In this document: positions 16,341 through 25,906 of the stretch, in pieces
Layout of the letters: every line of letters begins with the position of its first letter
How positions within the stretch are numbered: the first letter of the stretch is position 1
Assembly: GCA_028277945.1 (NCBI GenBank)
Contig: JANQFH010000021.1
Location: 124,001-188,000 of the forward strand
From: Oligoflexia bacterium
GTDB lineage: Bacteria; Bdellovibrionota_G; JANQFH01
Length of the DNA: 64,000 nucleotides
Direction: 5' to 3'
Position numbers and translations under genes: made by a program
The notes under the pieces: model-generated
The model's database searches: none
The model's input: the letters and a program-made list of their open reading frames with translations, nothing else
Told to the model about the DNA's origin: nothing

Positions 16341-17534
16341 ATGCGAACAGAGGACATGGCTGTGGCGGAGAGAGAGGCGGATTCCAAACCTAAAATCCTC
16401 TTGGTAGATGATGAGCCAGGAGTTTTACGAGCGCATCAACGTGCTTTTACCTCCATGGGTTACGAAGTATTTACGGCATCCAACGGTGATCAAGCCGTTT
16501 CGTATGTGCAGTCGCTTGAGTTCGATGTCGTTGTCAGTGACATTGCCATGCCCATGATGGATGGCGTGGCTTTGCTGCGTGCGATTCGTCAGTTCGATTT
16601 GGATGTACCGGTCATTCTTATTACTGGATATCCAACTGTGGAGACTGCAGCACTGGCAGTGCAATATGGCGCCTTTCGTTACCTCATTAAACCAGTAGAA
16701 ATGGAGGAGCTACAAAAGACCGTTACCCAGGCATCGCTTATGCATCAAATGGCCCGCCTTAAACGGAATGCCTTGCAGATTCTCGGCGATGAGGCGCACT
16801 GGATTGGCGATCTTGCCGGTCTAGAGGCTAAATTTGATAATGCTGTTGCAACCCTGTGGATGGCCTACCAACCCATTGTTAGCTGTGCCGCAAAATCGGT
16901 CTTTGCTTATGAAGCGCTGGTGCGCTGTGAAGAGTCAAGCTTGAAAAACCCTGGAGCGTTGTTTAACTCTGCAGAGCGTCTTGGGCGGCTGCACGAACTA
17001 GGACGCACTATTCGTAAGCATATTGCCAATGTCGTCGGTAGAACCGCAGATGAGGTGACTTTCTTTGTAAACCTGCACCCGCAGGATTTGAATGATGCTA
17101 CTCTCTTTTCCGCAGATGCGCCGCTAGCGAAGTTTTCCAAGCGTGTGGTCTTTGAAATCACGGAGCGTGCATCTCTTGATGATGTAGATGAAGTCCGCGA
17201 GAAGGTTAGCACGCTACGTCGCTTAGGTTTTCGAGTGGCGTTAGATGACTTGGGTGCTGGCTATGCAGGACTCACCAGTCTAACCAAGCTTGAACCTGAA
17301 ATCGTTAAATTGGACATGTCGATCGTACGTGATGTCCATCTGGAGCCAAAAAAACAGCGCCTTATCCAGTCGTTTATAAAGCTCTGTAAAGAGATGGAGA
17401 TCGAGTTTATTGCTGAAGGCATTGAGGTAGCTGAGGAGCGCGACACATTGATACACGCCGGCTGCGACTTTATGCAAGGCTTCTTTTTTGCCAAACCCAC
17501 CCGCGAGCTGGTGCAACTCAAGTGGGATCCATAA
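16341..17534 (+). CDS. Response regulator with EAL phosphodiesterase output
   Basis: 397 residues. The receiver domain (18-135) has acidic D23/D24, the phosphoacceptor D67 in VVVSDIAMP, T95 and K117. The EAL domain (165-395) keeps the catalytic set: YEALVR (EAL at 191-193), N244 in FFVNLHP, FEITER, DDLGAGY (302-308), VKLD and FIAEGIE. All metal-binding residues are present, so it is predicted to hydrolyse c-di-GMP under phosphorelay control. No histidine kinase is adjacent. It lies tail to tail with dxs, with six bases between the stop codons. Which sensor it serves is unknown. Confidence 0.92.
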   Translation: MRTEDMAVAEREADSKPKILLVDDEPGVLRAHQRAFTSMGYEVFTASNGDQAVSYVQSLEFDVVVSDIAMPMMDGVALLRAIRQFDLDVPVILITGYPTVETAALAVQYGAFRYLIKPVEMEELQKTVTQASLMHQMARLKRNALQILGDEAHWIGDLAGLEAKFDNAVATLWMAYQPIVSCAAKSVFAYEALVRCEESSLKNPGALFNSAERLGRLHELGRTIRKHIANVVGRTADEVTFFVNLHPQDLNDATLFSADAPLAKFSKRVVFEITERASLDDVDEVREKVSTLRRLGFRVALDDLGAGYAGLTSLTKLEPEIVKLDMSIVRDVHLEPKKQRLIQSFIKLCKEMEIEFIAEGIEVAEERDTLIHAGCDFMQGFFFAKPTRELVQLKWDP

Positions 17535-17540
17535 GCTAGG

Positions 17541-19520
17541 TTAGCTATACAGGTTGGCGTGGGGGGTTTTGGCTGGGCTCATAGTTTGCGGTCGGATGGT
17601 CCGCTGCTGGAGGATGTCGAGCAGGCGTTGGGTTATGCTTTGGGCGTCGAGGCCAACTTCGGCTAACTGGTTTTGTCGACTATCTTGATAAACCCACTTC
17701 TGTGGCATGCCCATGCGATAGACAAGGTGGGTTGGCAGCTGCAGCTCGTTAAGCCCTTCAAGAACTGTGGCGCCAAAGCCACCGAGGAGCATGTGATCTT
17801 CAATGGTGACGAGTGGTACGCTGTCGGTAATCAGCTGAGAGACCAGCTGCATATCAATCGGTTTGGCAAATCGTGCATCGTAAAGAGCCATGTTAAAACC
17901 CTGCTGCTCCAGTTTGCGGACGGCTTCATAAGCGGCATAGACCTGGGTGCCATAGGCGAGGATGGCCAGTTGGGGTTTTTGTTGTGTAGTTGTGGCGTGT
18001 ACTAGACATGCCTTGCCCAACTCGAAAGGCGGTACTTGGGGATGTAGAGAGGGGTTGGCGACGTTGTCACGTGGGTAGCGGATGAAGCTCGGTCCGTCAT
18101 TATATTGGCGCATGAACTCAAGGCCGGCTTTGAGGTTGGGTTCGTCGCTTGCTGCCAGAAGCACGTTGCCCGGCATGGTTTTAAACATCGCGATATCCAT
18201 AAAACCGTGGTGAACAGCACCATCGCCGCCGACAAATCCGGCGCGATCCATACAGACCCGAACCGGAAGTCCCTGCAGCGCCACCTCCTGAAAGACCTGA
18301 TCCAGAGCGCGCTGTGAAAAGGTCGAGTAGACAGCAAAGAAGGGCTTGAGGCCAGCCTTGGCCATGCCAGCACACATGTCCATGGTGTGGCTCTCACAGA
18401 TTCCGGTGTCTAAAGTACGTTCGGGAAAGCTCTGCATCACCTTTGCCAGTCCTGTGCCATCGGGCATGGCAGCTGTGATGGCAAAGACCTTGTTGTCCTT
18501 TTGCATGAGTTCGATCATGGCGTCGGCATAGGCTGTGGTGAAAGAGCGACCCCCCTCTTTGAGCTCAACACCACGACCATTACGCACAAAGGGCTTTGGT
18601 GAATGAAAAGTGGTTGGATCGCCGCTGGCAAAGTCAAAGCCCTTGCCTTTGATCGTCTTGCAGTGAATCAGCAGTGGTCGCTCAAAGTCTTTGACCTGCT
18701 CAAACATTTTGATGAGGCCACTTATGTCGTGACCATCGATCGGTCCAACGCAAACCAAGCCAAAACCGCTGAAAATATGCTCTGGATGTACCGCCGCATG
18801 CAGCGCGCCGGTTAGACGGGCGTAGAGTTTCTCCACAGTCTCGGCATGCGGCAGGTGGCTGAGCACCTGCTTAGCGCGTGCTTTGAGGTCACCAAAGGTG
18901 TGGCTTATACGGATGCGATCAAAGTACTGTGCCATGGCTCCTTGGGGTTTGGCAATAGACATACCGTTGTCGTTGAGCACAACGAGAAACTGGCGCTTTA
19001 AGGTCCCAGCGTTGTTGAGGCCCTCCAAAGCAACCCCGTTGACAATCGAGGCATCGCCAATGAGCGAGACAACGCGACGGTCTTGTGTAGCCAAAATGCT
19101 GTCGGCACGTGCCATGCCTACGGCTGTGGATATAGAGGTGCCGGCATGGCCAACGCTGAAGAGATCGTAGTTAGACTCTCGCGGTTCTGGAAAACCCGCC
19201 ATGCCCTCACGGCTGCGTAATTTACGGAGCAGGTGCTGGCGCCCGGTCAACAGCTTGTGCGGATAGCATTGGTGCCCTACATCAAAAAGGAGACGGTCGT
19301 GGGCAAAGTCAAATACGTAATGCAATGCAATGGTGAGCTCCACCACTCCAAGGTTAGGGGTAAGATGGCCACCACTACGGGCGACCTGATCACAGATGGC
19401 GTGGCGGATCTCTTCTGCCAGTTGTGGCAGCTTGTCGACGTCAAGCTCTCGTAAGTCTGCTGGCGACTGGATGGTAGCTAGTAGTGCATCCGACATGGTG
19501 TGGCTCATCCGCTCATGCAC
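17541..19520 (-). CDS. dxs: 1-deoxy-D-xylulose-5-phosphate synthase
   Basis: 659 residues, slightly long for Dxs (about 620-640). It condenses pyruvate and glyceraldehyde-3-phosphate with thiamine diphosphate, the first step of the MEP isoprenoid pathway. Visible motifs: GHQCYPHKLLTGR, the ThDP region GDASIVNGVALEGLNNAG, IDGHDISGLI, and GICESHTMDMCAGMAKAG with PFFAVYSTF in the Pyr domain. The extra length is a C-terminal tail rich in Q and R and an N-terminal extension. Starts at 19520 or at internal Met codons (MSHTM, MSDALL) are possible. ispH of the same pathway is at 30 kb. It is separated from phoU by 60 bases on the same strand. Confidence 0.95.
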   Translation of the reverse strand: MHERMSHTMSDALLATIQSPADLRELDVDKLPQLAEEIRHAICDQVARSGGHLTPNLGVVELTIALHYVFDFAHDRLLFDVGHQCYPHKLLTGRQHLLRKLRSREGMAGFPEPRESNYDLFSVGHAGTSISTAVGMARADSILATQDRRVVSLIGDASIVNGVALEGLNNAGTLKRQFLVVLNDNGMSIAKPQGAMAQYFDRIRISHTFGDLKARAKQVLSHLPHAETVEKLYARLTGALHAAVHPEHIFSGFGLVCVGPIDGHDISGLIKMFEQVKDFERPLLIHCKTIKGKGFDFASGDPTTFHSPKPFVRNGRGVELKEGGRSFTTAYADAMIELMQKDNKVFAITAAMPDGTGLAKVMQSFPERTLDTGICESHTMDMCAGMAKAGLKPFFAVYSTFSQRALDQVFQEVALQGLPVRVCMDRAGFVGGDGAVHHGFMDIAMFKTMPGNVLLAASDEPNLKAGLEFMRQYNDGPSFIRYPRDNVANPSLHPQVPPFELGKACLVHATTTQQKPQLAILAYGTQVYAAYEAVRKLEQQGFNMALYDARFAKPIDMQLVSQLITDSVPLVTIEDHMLLGGFGATVLEGLNELQLPTHLVYRMGMPQKWVYQDSRQNQLAEVGLDAQSITQRLLDILQQRTIRPQTMSPAKTPHANLYS

Positions 19521-19580
19521 AGCATTGCCGATTGGGCTTGGAAGTCAAGAAAAAACTCTAACAAAAATGGGAAGTTAAAG

Positions 19581-20234
19581 TTAAGTGGTATGGCGGATGA
19601 TGTCGCCCTCGACCATGTAGACGACGTCTTCGGCAATGTTGGTTGAGAGGTCTGCGATCCTCTCTATCTGTCGTGCCGTAGAGAATATATCCAGTGCCTG
19701 GTCAATTTCATCCGGCTTGCTATGCATGCGTTGACGTAACTCTTTGACGATGTTGCGGTGACACTGATCAACGACATCGTCCTGCTTGCAGACTTGCTTT
19801 GCTCCGGCCACGTCTCTGTTTACAAAGGCATCTAGGCTGTTGCGCACCATGGTTAGCGTTGCCTGGGTCATCTTTGTCAACCCCTCTGGCATTTGAGTAG
19901 GTGTCTCCTTTGCCAGCGAGAGCGCACGTTTGGCAATGTTGACAGCGCAATCGGCCATTCTCTCTAGATCGTTGTTGATCTTCATGACCGAAGTGATGAA
20001 ACGTAGATCTTCGGCCACCGGTTGGTGCAGTGCGAGCGATTTAAGACAGTGTTCTTCGATTTCAACTTCCGCATCGTCGACCTTACGATCGTTGCTGACT
20101 ACTTCTTGTGCCAATTCAGCGCGTCGTTCTTTAAAAGCAGCGAGGGCTTTCTGTACTGCCTCTTCCACAAGTGCACCAACTTCAAGCAGAGCTCCTTTTA
20201 AGTAGTCTAAATCTTTCTGTAGATGCTTTGACAT
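19581..20234 (-). CDS. phoU: Phosphate transport system regulator PhoU
   Basis: 217 residues made of two PhoU-type helical repeats (about 10-105 and 115-205), each with the acidic metal-binding helix motif (VSNDRKVDDAEVEIEE, ITSVMKINNDLERMADCA, then STARQIERIADLSTNIAEDV). PhoU links the Pst transporter to the PhoR kinase and restrains the Pho response when phosphate is plentiful. A clear AGGAG precedes the ATG by seven bases. It follows pstB by 14 bases in the pstCAB-phoU order, so it belongs to the phosphate operon. Confidence 0.96.
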   Translation of the reverse strand: MSKHLQKDLDYLKGALLEVGALVEEAVQKALAAFKERRAELAQEVVSNDRKVDDAEVEIEEHCLKSLALHQPVAEDLRFITSVMKINNDLERMADCAVNIAKRALSLAKETPTQMPEGLTKMTQATLTMVRNSLDAFVNRDVAGAKQVCKQDDVVDQCHRNIVKELRQRMHSKPDEIDQALDIFSTARQIERIADLSTNIAEDVVYMVEGDIIRHTT

Positions 20235-20248
20235 CTTTTTCTCCTCTG

Positions 20249-21010
20249 CTAACCAAACTTACCGGTGACGTAATCTTCAGTTTGTTTTACTTTAGGTCGA
20301 GTAAAAATGAGCTCAGTGGGTCCATATTCAATCAACTCTCCCTGGTACATAAACGCCGTGTGATCGGAGACTCTTGCCGCCTGTTGCATGTTATGAGTAA
20401 CGATAACAATCGTATAGCGTTGCTTGAGTTCAAATAGCAGATCCTCAATGCGTCTGGTCGAGATAGGATCAAGTGCGGAACAGGGCTCATCCATGAGGAT
20501 AACCTCAGGCTCCATGGCGATCGTCCGGGCAATACAGAGCCGCTGCTGTTGGCCACCAGAGAGCGACAGCCCATCTTGATCTAACTTGTCGCTCACTTCG
20601 TCCCAAAGAGCGGCCTTTTTTAGGGCCTCTTCAACACGTTGTTGTAGTGAGCCAGGGTAGCCGTTGATCCTGGGACCCCAAGCGACATTCTTAAAAATGG
20701 TCTTTGGGAAGGGGTTTGGCTTTTGAAACACCATGCCAATAGCGCGTCGCAGCGATACTACATCGACGCTGGTTTCATAGATGTTCTGTTCACGAAAGCG
20801 CACCATGCCCGTGGTTCTGACGCTGGCAATAAACTCATTCATACGATTAAAGGCTCGCAGCAGCGTGCTCTTGCCACAACCACTGGGGCCGATAATGGCA
20901 GTGATGCTTTTTTCCGGGATAGACAAGTTGATGTGACGAACAGCTTCCAGGGTACCGTAGGCAATGTTTAGATCTTTAGTCTCTAAGATAGGATGATTCT
21001 CTCCCGGCAT
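20249..21010 (-). CDS. pstB: Phosphate ABC transporter ATP-binding protein
   Basis: 253 residues from the ATG at 21010. I prefer this start over the upstream one at 21040 because AAGGAG lies four bases before it and the length fits PstB. Walker [12 protein letters not shown], signature [17 protein letters not shown], Walker [14 protein letters not shown] and the switch histidine ([13 protein letters not shown]) are all intact. It powers high-affinity phosphate import. It sits between pstA and phoU with gaps of 10 and 14 bases. Confidence 0.97.
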   Translation of the reverse strand: MPGENHPILETKDLNIAYGTLEAVRHINLSIPEKSITAIIGPSGCGKSTLLRAFNRMNEFIASVRTTGMVRFREQNIYETSVDVVSLRRAIGMVFQKPNPFPKTIFKNVAWGPRINGYPGSLQQRVEEALKKAALWDEVSDKLDQDGLSLSGGQQQRLCIARTIAMEPEVILMDEPCSALDPISTRRIEDLLFELKQRYTIVIVTHNMQQAARVSDHTAFMYQGELIEYGPTELIFTRPKVKQTEDYVTGKFG

Positions 21011-21020
21011 GGTTCTCCTT

Positions 21021-21896
21021 TTAGTGCTGCTCTCTTTCAAAATGGTTTCGTGAGAGTATGGCCACTGCGTTCATCGTCAACAACAGTAGAAGCAAGACAA
21101 TGATACCAGCCGCAGCGATATTGTGAAACTCATGTTGTGGTCGTGAGGCCCAGTTAAAAATTTGAATTGGCAGGGCAGTAAAGGGGTCGCTGAGTCTTTC
21201 GGGTACAAACGCCACATAGGTTAGAGCGCCAATCATAATGAGAGGCGCGGTTTCACCGATAGCCCGTGACATTGCCAGGATGACCCCGGTCATCATGCCA
21301 GGAAAGGCGCTTGGTAAGATGTGGTCCCGGACCATCTGCCAGCGACTGGAGCCCAGTGCCAAGGCGGCAAAGCGGATTGAGTCGGGGATGGCCTTTAGCG
21401 CCTCTTGTGAGGCGATGATAATCGTAGGCAGGATTAGCAGGCTCATGGTTAACGCTCCAGAGATTACGCTCCGTTCTAGATTAAGCCAGCGCACGAAAAT
21501 GACCAACCCCAACATGCCATAGACAATAGAGGGAACTGCCGCCAAATTGGCGATGTTGAGTTGGATAAAACGGGTAAACCAATTCCTAGCAGCAAACTCT
21601 TCCAGGTAGATACTCGCACCCACACCAACAGGTATAGAGAAGAGTGCGGTGCAGCCTATTAACCAAGTGCTTCCCCATAGCGCTGACTTGATTCCTGCTC
21701 TAGCAGGGAAACGCGATGGAAAGCTCGTCAGAAACTGGCTATCGAGGTAGGCATAGCCATCACGGACAATATCGATCAGCAAGACACCGAGCAACACGAT
21801 ACCAAAGAGGGTTGAGGCTACACAGACCAGCAGAGAGACTTTGCCAACAAGCTTTCGTCGCTTCAGGTTTTTCTCAAGTTTCCTTGTGTCGAACAT
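21021..21896 (-). CDS. pstA: Phosphate ABC transporter permease PstA
   Basis: 291 residues from the ATG at 21896, which overlaps the pstC stop by one base (TGATG); an in-frame TTG one codon earlier is less likely. About six transmembrane helices, with the permease coupling motif in the second half ([22 protein letters not shown]), typical of PstA. It forms the phosphate channel with PstC on the PstB ATPase. Hydrophobic segments and length (about 290) agree with the family. Confidence 0.95.
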   Translation of the reverse strand: MFDTRKLEKNLKRRKLVGKVSLLVCVASTLFGIVLLGVLLIDIVRDGYAYLDSQFLTSFPSRFPARAGIKSALWGSTWLIGCTALFSIPVGVGASIYLEEFAARNWFTRFIQLNIANLAAVPSIVYGMLGLVIFVRWLNLERSVISGALTMSLLILPTIIIASQEALKAIPDSIRFAALALGSSRWQMVRDHILPSAFPGMMTGVILAMSRAIGETAPLIMIGALTYVAFVPERLSDPFTALPIQIFNWASRPQHEFHNIAAAGIIVLLLLLLTMNAVAILSRNHFEREQH

Positions 21897-22807
21897 CAAT
21901 CGTACCTCTCTCGAAACCTTGCCAGTAGCTTCTGAGCGAGGAAGTTCATCAGTAAGGTAATCACAAACAGCGTCAAGCCAACAGCGAAGATCGTCTGATA
22001 CTCAATGGTCCCAGCCGGCGTGTCGCCAAGGCTCACCTGCACAATGTAGGCTGTCATGGTTTGAATACTCTCGAAGAAGTTGAGTGTTAGCTTTGGCGTA
22101 GCACCAGCAGCTAAAGTGACGGCCATGGTTTCGCCAATAGCTCGGGAGAGTGCCAACACAAACGAAGCAACAATGCCGGAGAGTGCCGACGGCAGAACAA
22201 CGCGGAAAGAGACATCGTATTTGGTGCTGCCAAGAGCGTAGCCGGCGTATCGCAGACTTCCTGGCACGGCGCGCATGGCGTCGTCCGAGAGCGAAGCCAC
22301 TGTAGGTAAGATCATAATGCCAACGACGATTGCTGCGCTTGCTGCGTTGAAGACCTCAATCTCTGGATAGAGCTTTTGCAGCAGAGGTGTGACAAAAGTC
22401 AGGGCAAAGTAGCCATAGACCACAGTGGGAATGCCCGCGAGGATTTCCAAAATGGGTTTGAGGATTTGTCGGGTTTTGCGGTCAGAGTATTCACTGAGAA
22501 AGACAGCGGCAAAGGTGCCAAGAGGTAGGGCAATGATCGCTGCGCCCAAAGTGATCAGAAGCGTTCCAGAGATGAGCGGTAGTACTCCAAAATGGCGTGG
22601 TTCAAAGAGCGGGGCCCATTTAAGGCCGGTAAAGAAGGCGAGGGGCGATATTTCGCGGAAAAAGATAAAGCTTTCACTTAAAAGTACCCAGATAATACCG
22701 AGCGTGGTTAGCACGGATACTATGGCACACAGAAACAGGCCGGTCTGGATAAGGATCTCACCAAAACGCCACCGTCCCTTTAAGCTCGGTTGGGTTACCG
22801 CGGTCAT
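21896..22807 (-). CDS. pstC: Phosphate ABC transporter permease PstC
   Basis: About 303 residues from the ATG at 22807; an upstream TTG at 22819 is possible. Six transmembrane helices. The ABC permease loop ([19 protein letters not shown]) and an inner-membrane topology match PstC. It is the first Pst gene after phoR, with an 87-base gap in which no convincing Pho box is visible. The substrate-binding protein gene pstS, usually next to pstC, is not in this window. The permease pair would need it from elsewhere in the genome. Confidence 0.94.
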   Translation of the reverse strand: MTAVTQPSLKGRWRFGEILIQTGLFLCAIVSVLTTLGIIWVLLSESFIFFREISPLAFFTGLKWAPLFEPRHFGVLPLISGTLLITLGAAIIALPLGTFAAVFLSEYSDRKTRQILKPILEILAGIPTVVYGYFALTFVTPLLQKLYPEIEVFNAASAAIVVGIMILPTVASLSDDAMRAVPGSLRYAGYALGSTKYDVSFRVVLPSALSGIVASFVLALSRAIGETMAVTLAAGATPKLTLNFFESIQTMTAYIVQVSLGDTPAGTIEYQTIFAVGLTLFVITLLMNFLAQKLLARFRERYD

Positions 22808-22894
22808 AGTCGCTGGCAACCTACGCTGCTTTCATTAAGATCTGTTAAAGATGGTGTTGTTTGTCGGTGTTTGATAGTAATAGTTTGAATTTAT

Positions 22895-24187
22895 TTAATC
22901 TTTTACGCTGAGTGGTAGGGAGACAGTAAACTGACTCCCCTTGCCAACGCTACTTTCTACTTTGACCTCGCCTTTCATCCCCTGAACCAGGTGTTTGACG
23001 ATTGCGAGTCCAAGGCCGGTTCCCATCTGTGACCGGTCTCGGCTTTTGTCTACCTGATAGAAACGTTCGAAAATGCGCTCAAGTTCATGTTCAGGGATGC
23101 CGATGCCCGTGTCCGCGACCTCAAGGATGGCTCGATTCGCTTGGCAATAAACCCGGACCCTGATTGTTCCACCAGCATGGGTGAATTTGATAGCATTATC
23201 AATGAGGTTATCGAGAAGCTGATGGAGTGTCTGTGAATCGGATTTGACCAGAATGGCGCGATCTTTTTCCATCTCTAATAGTAATTTCAGCTCCAGCCTC
23301 TGTTGTTTTATTCGCTGATGATGTCTTGAGACAGCTTCAGTGACAATAGGGACTATATCGAGAACAGTGTAGTGTTGTGACATTTTTCCAGATTCGATTT
23401 TTGTAAGCGACAACAGGTCGTTTGTCAGATTGATAAGACGATCGACGTTTTTATCGATCTGTGAAAGAAAATGGGCTTGGGTCGCTGAATCTGTGGTGGA
23501 AGATTCCAACAAGGTATCCACGTAGCCTTTGATTGCCGTCAATGGCGTTTTTAGCTCATGCGAGGCATTATCAACAAAGGTTTTGCGAATTTTCTCTAGT
23601 CTGCGGAGTGGTGTGATGTCATGAAACACTAGTACTACACCTTTGGCTTCCTTAAGATCGATAGGGGCGGCATGACTGCTGAGAAAAAGCTCCTCCTGAT
23701 TTTGATAGGCAAAAATTTCGCGTTGCACAACTTTATCTCTGTGCCGAACTTCCTTAATCATTTCGTTTAACTCAGGTATACGAACGACCTCAACTAGATT
23801 AGCCGTCTCTTCTATGTGAGGAGGTATGTTGAGTAGCTGCTGCGCGGTTTGGTTATAGAAGAGTATACGGTTCTGATGGCCAATGGCCACTACCCCTTCA
23901 ATCATACCACTGAGTATAGCCTCTAATTTTGTACGATCCTGCTCTATCAAATCAAGTTGTTTGGTCCATTGGGCGCCAAGCTGATTGAGGGTCCTGCCAA
24001 GCTGTCTCAGCTTGCCTCGCGGCAACTCGTCTACCTTTCTGTTGTAGTCGCCTTCCAGCATTGCCGTAGCAGCTTTAATGAGACGCTGCATAAATCGTTG
24101 TCTGCGATTGATAAGAAAAAAGACGACACCTAGGAGAATGACAAAACCAGAGAGAGCCAATGGTGTCGTCGTCAAGGACCAGGTCAA
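22895..24187 (-). CDS. phoR: Phosphate sensor histidine kinase PhoR
   Basis: 430 residues. One N-terminal transmembrane helix (12-30), a HAMP-like juxtamembrane helix, a PAS domain (about 80-190, EGVVAIGHQNRILFYN), a HisKA phosphoacceptor box FVDNASHELKTPLTAIKGY and an HATPase domain (DNAIKFTHAGG, DTGIGIPEHE, GTGLGLAIVKHLV). This single-helix PAS layout is characteristic of PhoR, which senses phosphate through PstSCAB-PhoU. The ATG is two bases after the phoB stop, so the two are translationally coupled. Confidence 0.95.
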   Translation of the reverse strand: MTWSLTTTPLALSGFVILLGVVFFLINRRQRFMQRLIKAATAMLEGDYNRKVDELPRGKLRQLGRTLNQLGAQWTKQLDLIEQDRTKLEAILSGMIEGVVAIGHQNRILFYNQTAQQLLNIPPHIEETANLVEVVRIPELNEMIKEVRHRDKVVQREIFAYQNQEELFLSSHAAPIDLKEAKGVVLVFHDITPLRRLEKIRKTFVDNASHELKTPLTAIKGYVDTLLESSTTDSATQAHFLSQIDKNVDRLINLTNDLLSLTKIESGKMSQHYTVLDIVPIVTEAVSRHHQRIKQQRLELKLLLEMEKDRAILVKSDSQTLHQLLDNLIDNAIKFTHAGGTIRVRVYCQANRAILEVADTGIGIPEHELERIFERFYQVDKSRDRSQMGTGLGLAIVKHLVQGMKGEVKVESSVGKGSQFTVSLPLSVKD

Positions 24188-24189
24188 CG

Positions 24190-24882
24190 TTACTTATCCT
24201 TGAATCGGTAGCCAACTCCGCGAACGGTGATAATCCAGTCGGCATGTCTTTTGAGTTTTCTGCGCAGAGAGGCAATGTGAACATCGACATTGCGATCGAC
24301 AATGCTGATATCGCTGCCACGCACTTGATTGATCAACTGATCGCGAGTAAACACACGCCCGGGTCTAGACGCCAGAGTGGCCAATAGGCGAAATTCAGAC
24401 AGGGTCAGAGCTAGCGGTGTGTTATCGATGGCTGCCTCATATTTACCCGTGTTAATGACCAAGGGTCCACGACAAATCAGGTTAAGATCCTGCTGCGAAT
24501 CATCGAGGTCTGTTCGTCTTATGACGGCTCTGATGCGGGCGATGAGTTCTTTGGCACGAAAGGGCTTAACGACATAATCGTCGGCACCCATATTGAGACC
24601 GGCAACGACGTCACTCTCCTCCCCCTTTGCAGTCAGGATTATAATGGGAATAGATTTGGTCGCCTTGTCTTGTTTTAACAGCTCGCACAGCTCTAACCCG
24701 CTAATGTAGGGTAGCATGAGGTCCAAGAGGATGACATGGACGGACTCAGGCTTTGCAAGCTTTAATCCTTGTCTACCATCTTTGGCAGCGAACGTCTTGA
24801 AACCTTCACGATGGAGATTGAATTGGAGGACTTCGACGATATCTGGATCGTCTTCAACAATGAGAATTTTTCTATCTACCAT
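24190..24882 (-). CDS. phoB: Phosphate response regulator PhoB
   Basis: 230 residues. Receiver domain (1-120) with the acidic pair in IVEDDPD, the phosphoacceptor Asp in ILLDLMLP and K in YVVKPF, followed by a winged-helix DNA-binding domain (130-228, LALTLSEFRLLATLASRPG, VDVHIASLRRKL, VRGVGYRF). It activates the Pho regulon. It heads the phoB-phoR-pstCAB-phoU block. The 122 bases between its start and the next plus-strand gene (25005) hold the divergent promoters; no strong Pho box could be picked out by eye. Confidence 0.96.
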   Translation of the reverse strand: MVDRKILIVEDDPDIVEVLQFNLHREGFKTFAAKDGRQGLKLAKPESVHVILLDLMLPYISGLELCELLKQDKATKSIPIIILTAKGEESDVVAGLNMGADDYVVKPFRAKELIARIRAVIRRTDLDDSQQDLNLICRGPLVINTGKYEAAIDNTPLALTLSEFRLLATLASRPGRVFTRDQLINQVRGSDISIVDRNVDVHIASLRRKLKRHADWIITVRGVGYRFKDK

Positions 24883-25004
24883 ACCATTTGCTTTTGAACT
24901 ATAGGCAGGTGGATTTAGGTTTCCAATGATTTTTTAATAGATTTCAATAGACTAAGAATCCTAGAGACTTAAAAGCAATGATCGAGTAGTTTAATGATAC
25001 GCAG

Positions 25005-25898
25005 ATGATGGCGAAAAATTACTTCCTCTACATTTTTATATGCTGTTGCACTTCCCCACTTTGGGCAGGTGAGCTCAAGGGTCTCTGGGTTGAGAACCGT
25101 GGTACCTGGAAGATGGTCCGAGATACCCCTTCCAGCAAGGGCATTGTTTGTGATGCAATGCGTCCAGGAGAGCGTTTACCACTCGTAGGGGCGAGCGAGA
25201 ACTTCTACAAGGTAAGGCTGAAGCGAGGGGATTGCAGCAACAACATCGGTTACTTGTCTCGTAAAAGCGGCGACATTGTCTTACTACGTCAGCGTGTAAA
25301 GGCTAAACAGAAACGAACGAAGATTAACCCAGCAAACACAATAGACAAAACAGCAGTGGGTGATGCTGAATCGAATGGTGGCTCTATGTGGCAGGATCGT
25401 TGGGGCGTGGAGCGTGGGTTTTACTTGGCTGGTAGGGCTGGGGCAGCACTCGGACTTAAGCAGCTCGAGGATGTGACCTTTGTCGGTGGCTTGGAGCTTG
25501 GGATTGTGCCGTTACGGCGACACGCCTTTACACTGGCGTTACCGATAAGCTACGCCTCTCCTGGATTGATTGATATTGGCGACGGTTTGGAACTCGATGT
25601 GCATATGGTCATGGTCAGCATCAGTCCACAGTACCGTCTTGCTTTTGGCGATTCTGCAATCTTTACCCTGTTGCGGGCAGACGTTGGTGTTGCCTTTGCC
25701 TTCGGTAGCTTTTCTCAGTCGATTGACGATGTTTTTGATTATTCCTTACTGCTGCGTCCAGGCGTGGGACTTGGCTATCAAACGGATGACGCAAACATCG
25801 TCTATCTGCTTGAGAGCGGTGCCAACCTCATGCCGGTTGGCTACGGCGTCTTTGCAGCTTCGGCGGAGGTTGTCTTCGCAGTGCAGTATTGGTTTTAG
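25005..25898 (+). CDS. Outer-membrane beta-barrel protein with N-terminal SH3-like domain
   Basis: 297 residues. A signal peptide (cleavage near LWAG) precedes an 80-residue segment of the SH3/bacterial-SH3 kind (WVENRGTWKMVRDTPSS, ENFYKVRL). After a basic linker the C-terminal 160 residues alternate hydrophobic strands (RAGAALGLKQLEDVTFVGG, LALPISYASPG, YLLESGANLMP) and end in the aromatic FAVQYWF. That pattern fits an eight-stranded outer-membrane barrel. Function unknown. Two ATGs are adjacent at 25005. It is followed by the metzincin lipoprotein with an 8-base gap, so they may be one transcript. Confidence 0.7.
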   Translation: MMAKNYFLYIFICCCTSPLWAGELKGLWVENRGTWKMVRDTPSSKGIVCDAMRPGERLPLVGASENFYKVRLKRGDCSNNIGYLSRKSGDIVLLRQRVKAKQKRTKINPANTIDKTAVGDAESNGGSMWQDRWGVERGFYLAGRAGAALGLKQLEDVTFVGGLELGIVPLRRHAFTLALPISYASPGLIDIGDGLELDVHMVMVSISPQYRLAFGDSAIFTLLRADVGVAFAFGSFSQSIDDVFDYSLLLRPGVGLGYQTDDANIVYLLESGANLMPVGYGVFAASAEVVFAVQYWF

Positions 25899-25906
25899 AG
25901 GTGGGT

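Noticed and set aside
22808-22894. Pho box upstream of pstC
   Set aside because: No pair of CTGTCAT-like repeats with 11-bp phasing could be seen in the gap.
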